Positions 63,412 through 64,000 of a stretch of DNA of 64,000 nucleotides are shown piece after piece. A model generated the notes under the pieces. That model was not told the DNA's origin. It worked only from the letters and a program-made list of their open reading frames with translations, and ran no database searches. The stretch lies in NCBI GenBank assembly GCA_028289405.1, contig JANQPP010000127.1, positions 1 through 64,000 of the forward strand. Direction: 5' to 3'. This DNA is from Pirellulales bacterium. Its GTDB lineage: Bacteria; Planctomycetota; Planctomycetia; Pirellulales; JANQPP01. A program made the position numbers and the translations under genes. The first letter of the stretch is position 1, and each line of letters begins with the position of its first letter.

Positions 63412-64000
63412 ATGAAACGATTTAGTTTTGCTCTGGCGGGATTGCTCTTGGCATTATCCGTCGGACAAGCCCAAGCGGCCGTGGAAGACCTGATTGATGG
63501 CGTCATCAATCGCCTCGAAGACGATGACTTTGAAAGCATCATCGTTGGAGATGGTGATGGTACGATTGACGCCGGTGACCTTATCGCTGGCGTGTTCAAA
63601 GTACAGCAGATTATCGACGAACCTGCCCAGTCAACTTCCGTGAACCTTCAAGGGGCCGATGACACGTTCACCGGTTTCTTCTTGTTGGAGACGATCGTCG
63701 GTGACGATGGCGCGCCAAACACCAATGAAGTTCTTGAGTTCGGTGCTCCTTCCCAAGCAGACTGGGATGCCGTATTTGGTGACGGAGGCATTATCGATCT
63801 AGGGCTTGGGCCAGGTGGCCTGACCCCTGACCCGGACACGGTTGTGTTCGTTTATGAAGGCGTGAATTTCAATGACGCTACGAATTCAGGCACGCTTCAG
63901 GACGCCGCTCAATCATTCATCAATGGCGGAACCCTGCTTTGGGAATTTGGTCTTGACGGTGCTGGAACCTTCTGGACCACGTCGGGTGAAGATCCTGGCG
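63412..64000 (+). CDS. Secreted protein with EF-hand-like loop, incomplete at right edge
   Basis: The frame is open from ATG 63412 to the window end (196 codons, no stop). GGGAGG lies 11 bases before the ATG. The N-terminus MKRFSFALAGLLLALSVGQA followed by QAAVE is a clear signal peptide. Near residues 47-55 the sequence GDGDGTIDAGD has the Asp spacing of a calcium-binding EF-hand or dockerin loop. The rest is acidic and Gly/Asn-rich, typical of surface proteins. It faces the exosortase locus, so it could be an exosortase substrate, but the C-terminus that would carry the sorting signal is outside the window. Confidence 0.8.
   Translation, partial: MKRFSFALAGLLLALSVGQAQAAVEDLIDGVINRLEDDDFESIIVGDGDGTIDAGDLIAGVFKVQQIIDEPAQSTSVNLQGADDTFTGFFLLETIVGDDGAPNTNEVLEFGAPSQADWDAVFGDGGIIDLGLGPGGLTPDPDTVVFVYEGVNFNDATNSGTLQDAAQSFINGGTLLWEFGLDGAGTFWTTSGEDPG

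Noticed and set aside
1-64000. tRNA, rRNA, CRISPR, insertion sequence or phage gene
   Set aside because: No cloverleaf-like segment, regular direct-repeat array, transposase or integrase motif, or terminal inverted repeats were found by reading both strands.

Overview
The window reads as a chromosomal segment of a planctomycete (phylum Planctomycetota, probably a Pirellula/Rhodopirellula-like relative). The evidence is its gene content: two prepilin-like DUF1559 proteins, a DUF1501 protein beside a DUF1549/DUF1553 (PSD1) cytochrome-like protein, a Minf_1886-family protein, small membrane proteins with the planctomycete FSLxTLL-type helix, and an exosortase locus. I see no rRNA, tRNA, CRISPR array, insertion sequence, phage or plasmid module. 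The DNA is moderately GC-rich throughout, with no clear island.

Layout. 0-5.8 kb (+): the end of an unknown gene, a membrane-anchored HtrA/DegP-type protease, a three-gene run (methyltransferase, HhH-GPD glycosylase, SplB-like radical SAM protein), and a tandem pair of 86-residue paralogues. 5.9-12.3 kb: two DUF1559 proteins, a lipoprotein, a zinc-ribbon membrane protein, an EEP-family nuclease/phosphatase and a secreted CCEPE-repeat protein. 12.6-18.2 kb (-): M28 peptidase, HD phosphohydrolase and a pgsB-pgsC-pgsW poly-gamma-glutamate set without a visible pgsA. 18.5-24.6 kb: a DUF420 protein, small membrane proteins, a large putative lipoprotein, a Minf_1886 protein, RicT and a threonine aldolase. 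24.7-27.8 kb (+): hisD-hisC-hisB. 27.9-35.5 kb: a beta-propeller protein, a 1337-residue orphan, and a coiled-coil protein with FSLD repeats and a PD-(D/E)XK-like motif. 35.9-42.1 kb (-): PhyH-like dioxygenase, serine hydrolase, DUF1501 and PSD1 proteins. 42.3-44.6 kb (+): a Kv-like channel with a zinc-ribbon tail and a beta-helix protein.

44.7-62.3 kb (-) is one long exopolysaccharide/exosortase locus. In transcription order it holds exosortase, Wzz/BY-kinase, a giant TPR protein, an EpsI-like protein, a fused phosphoglycosyl transferase-polysaccharide deacetylase, a glycosyltransferase, an ABC-2 permease, an O-antigen-ligase-like protein, an ABC ATPase, a hexapeptide acyltransferase and an OpgC-like membrane acyltransferase. 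Past a 1.1 kb gene-free stretch, a secreted protein with an EF-hand-like loop starts and runs off the right edge; it could be a substrate of the exosortase.

How they work together: the 44.7-62.3 kb genes plausibly initiate, build, modify and export a surface polysaccharide while the exosortase sorts anchored proteins. The pgs set points to a second surface polymer. The most unusual items are the fused transferase-deacetylase, the FSLD-repeat nuclease-like protein with an inverted-repeat operator just upstream, the pgs operon lacking pgsA, and the fresh tandem duplication near 5.2-5.8 kb.
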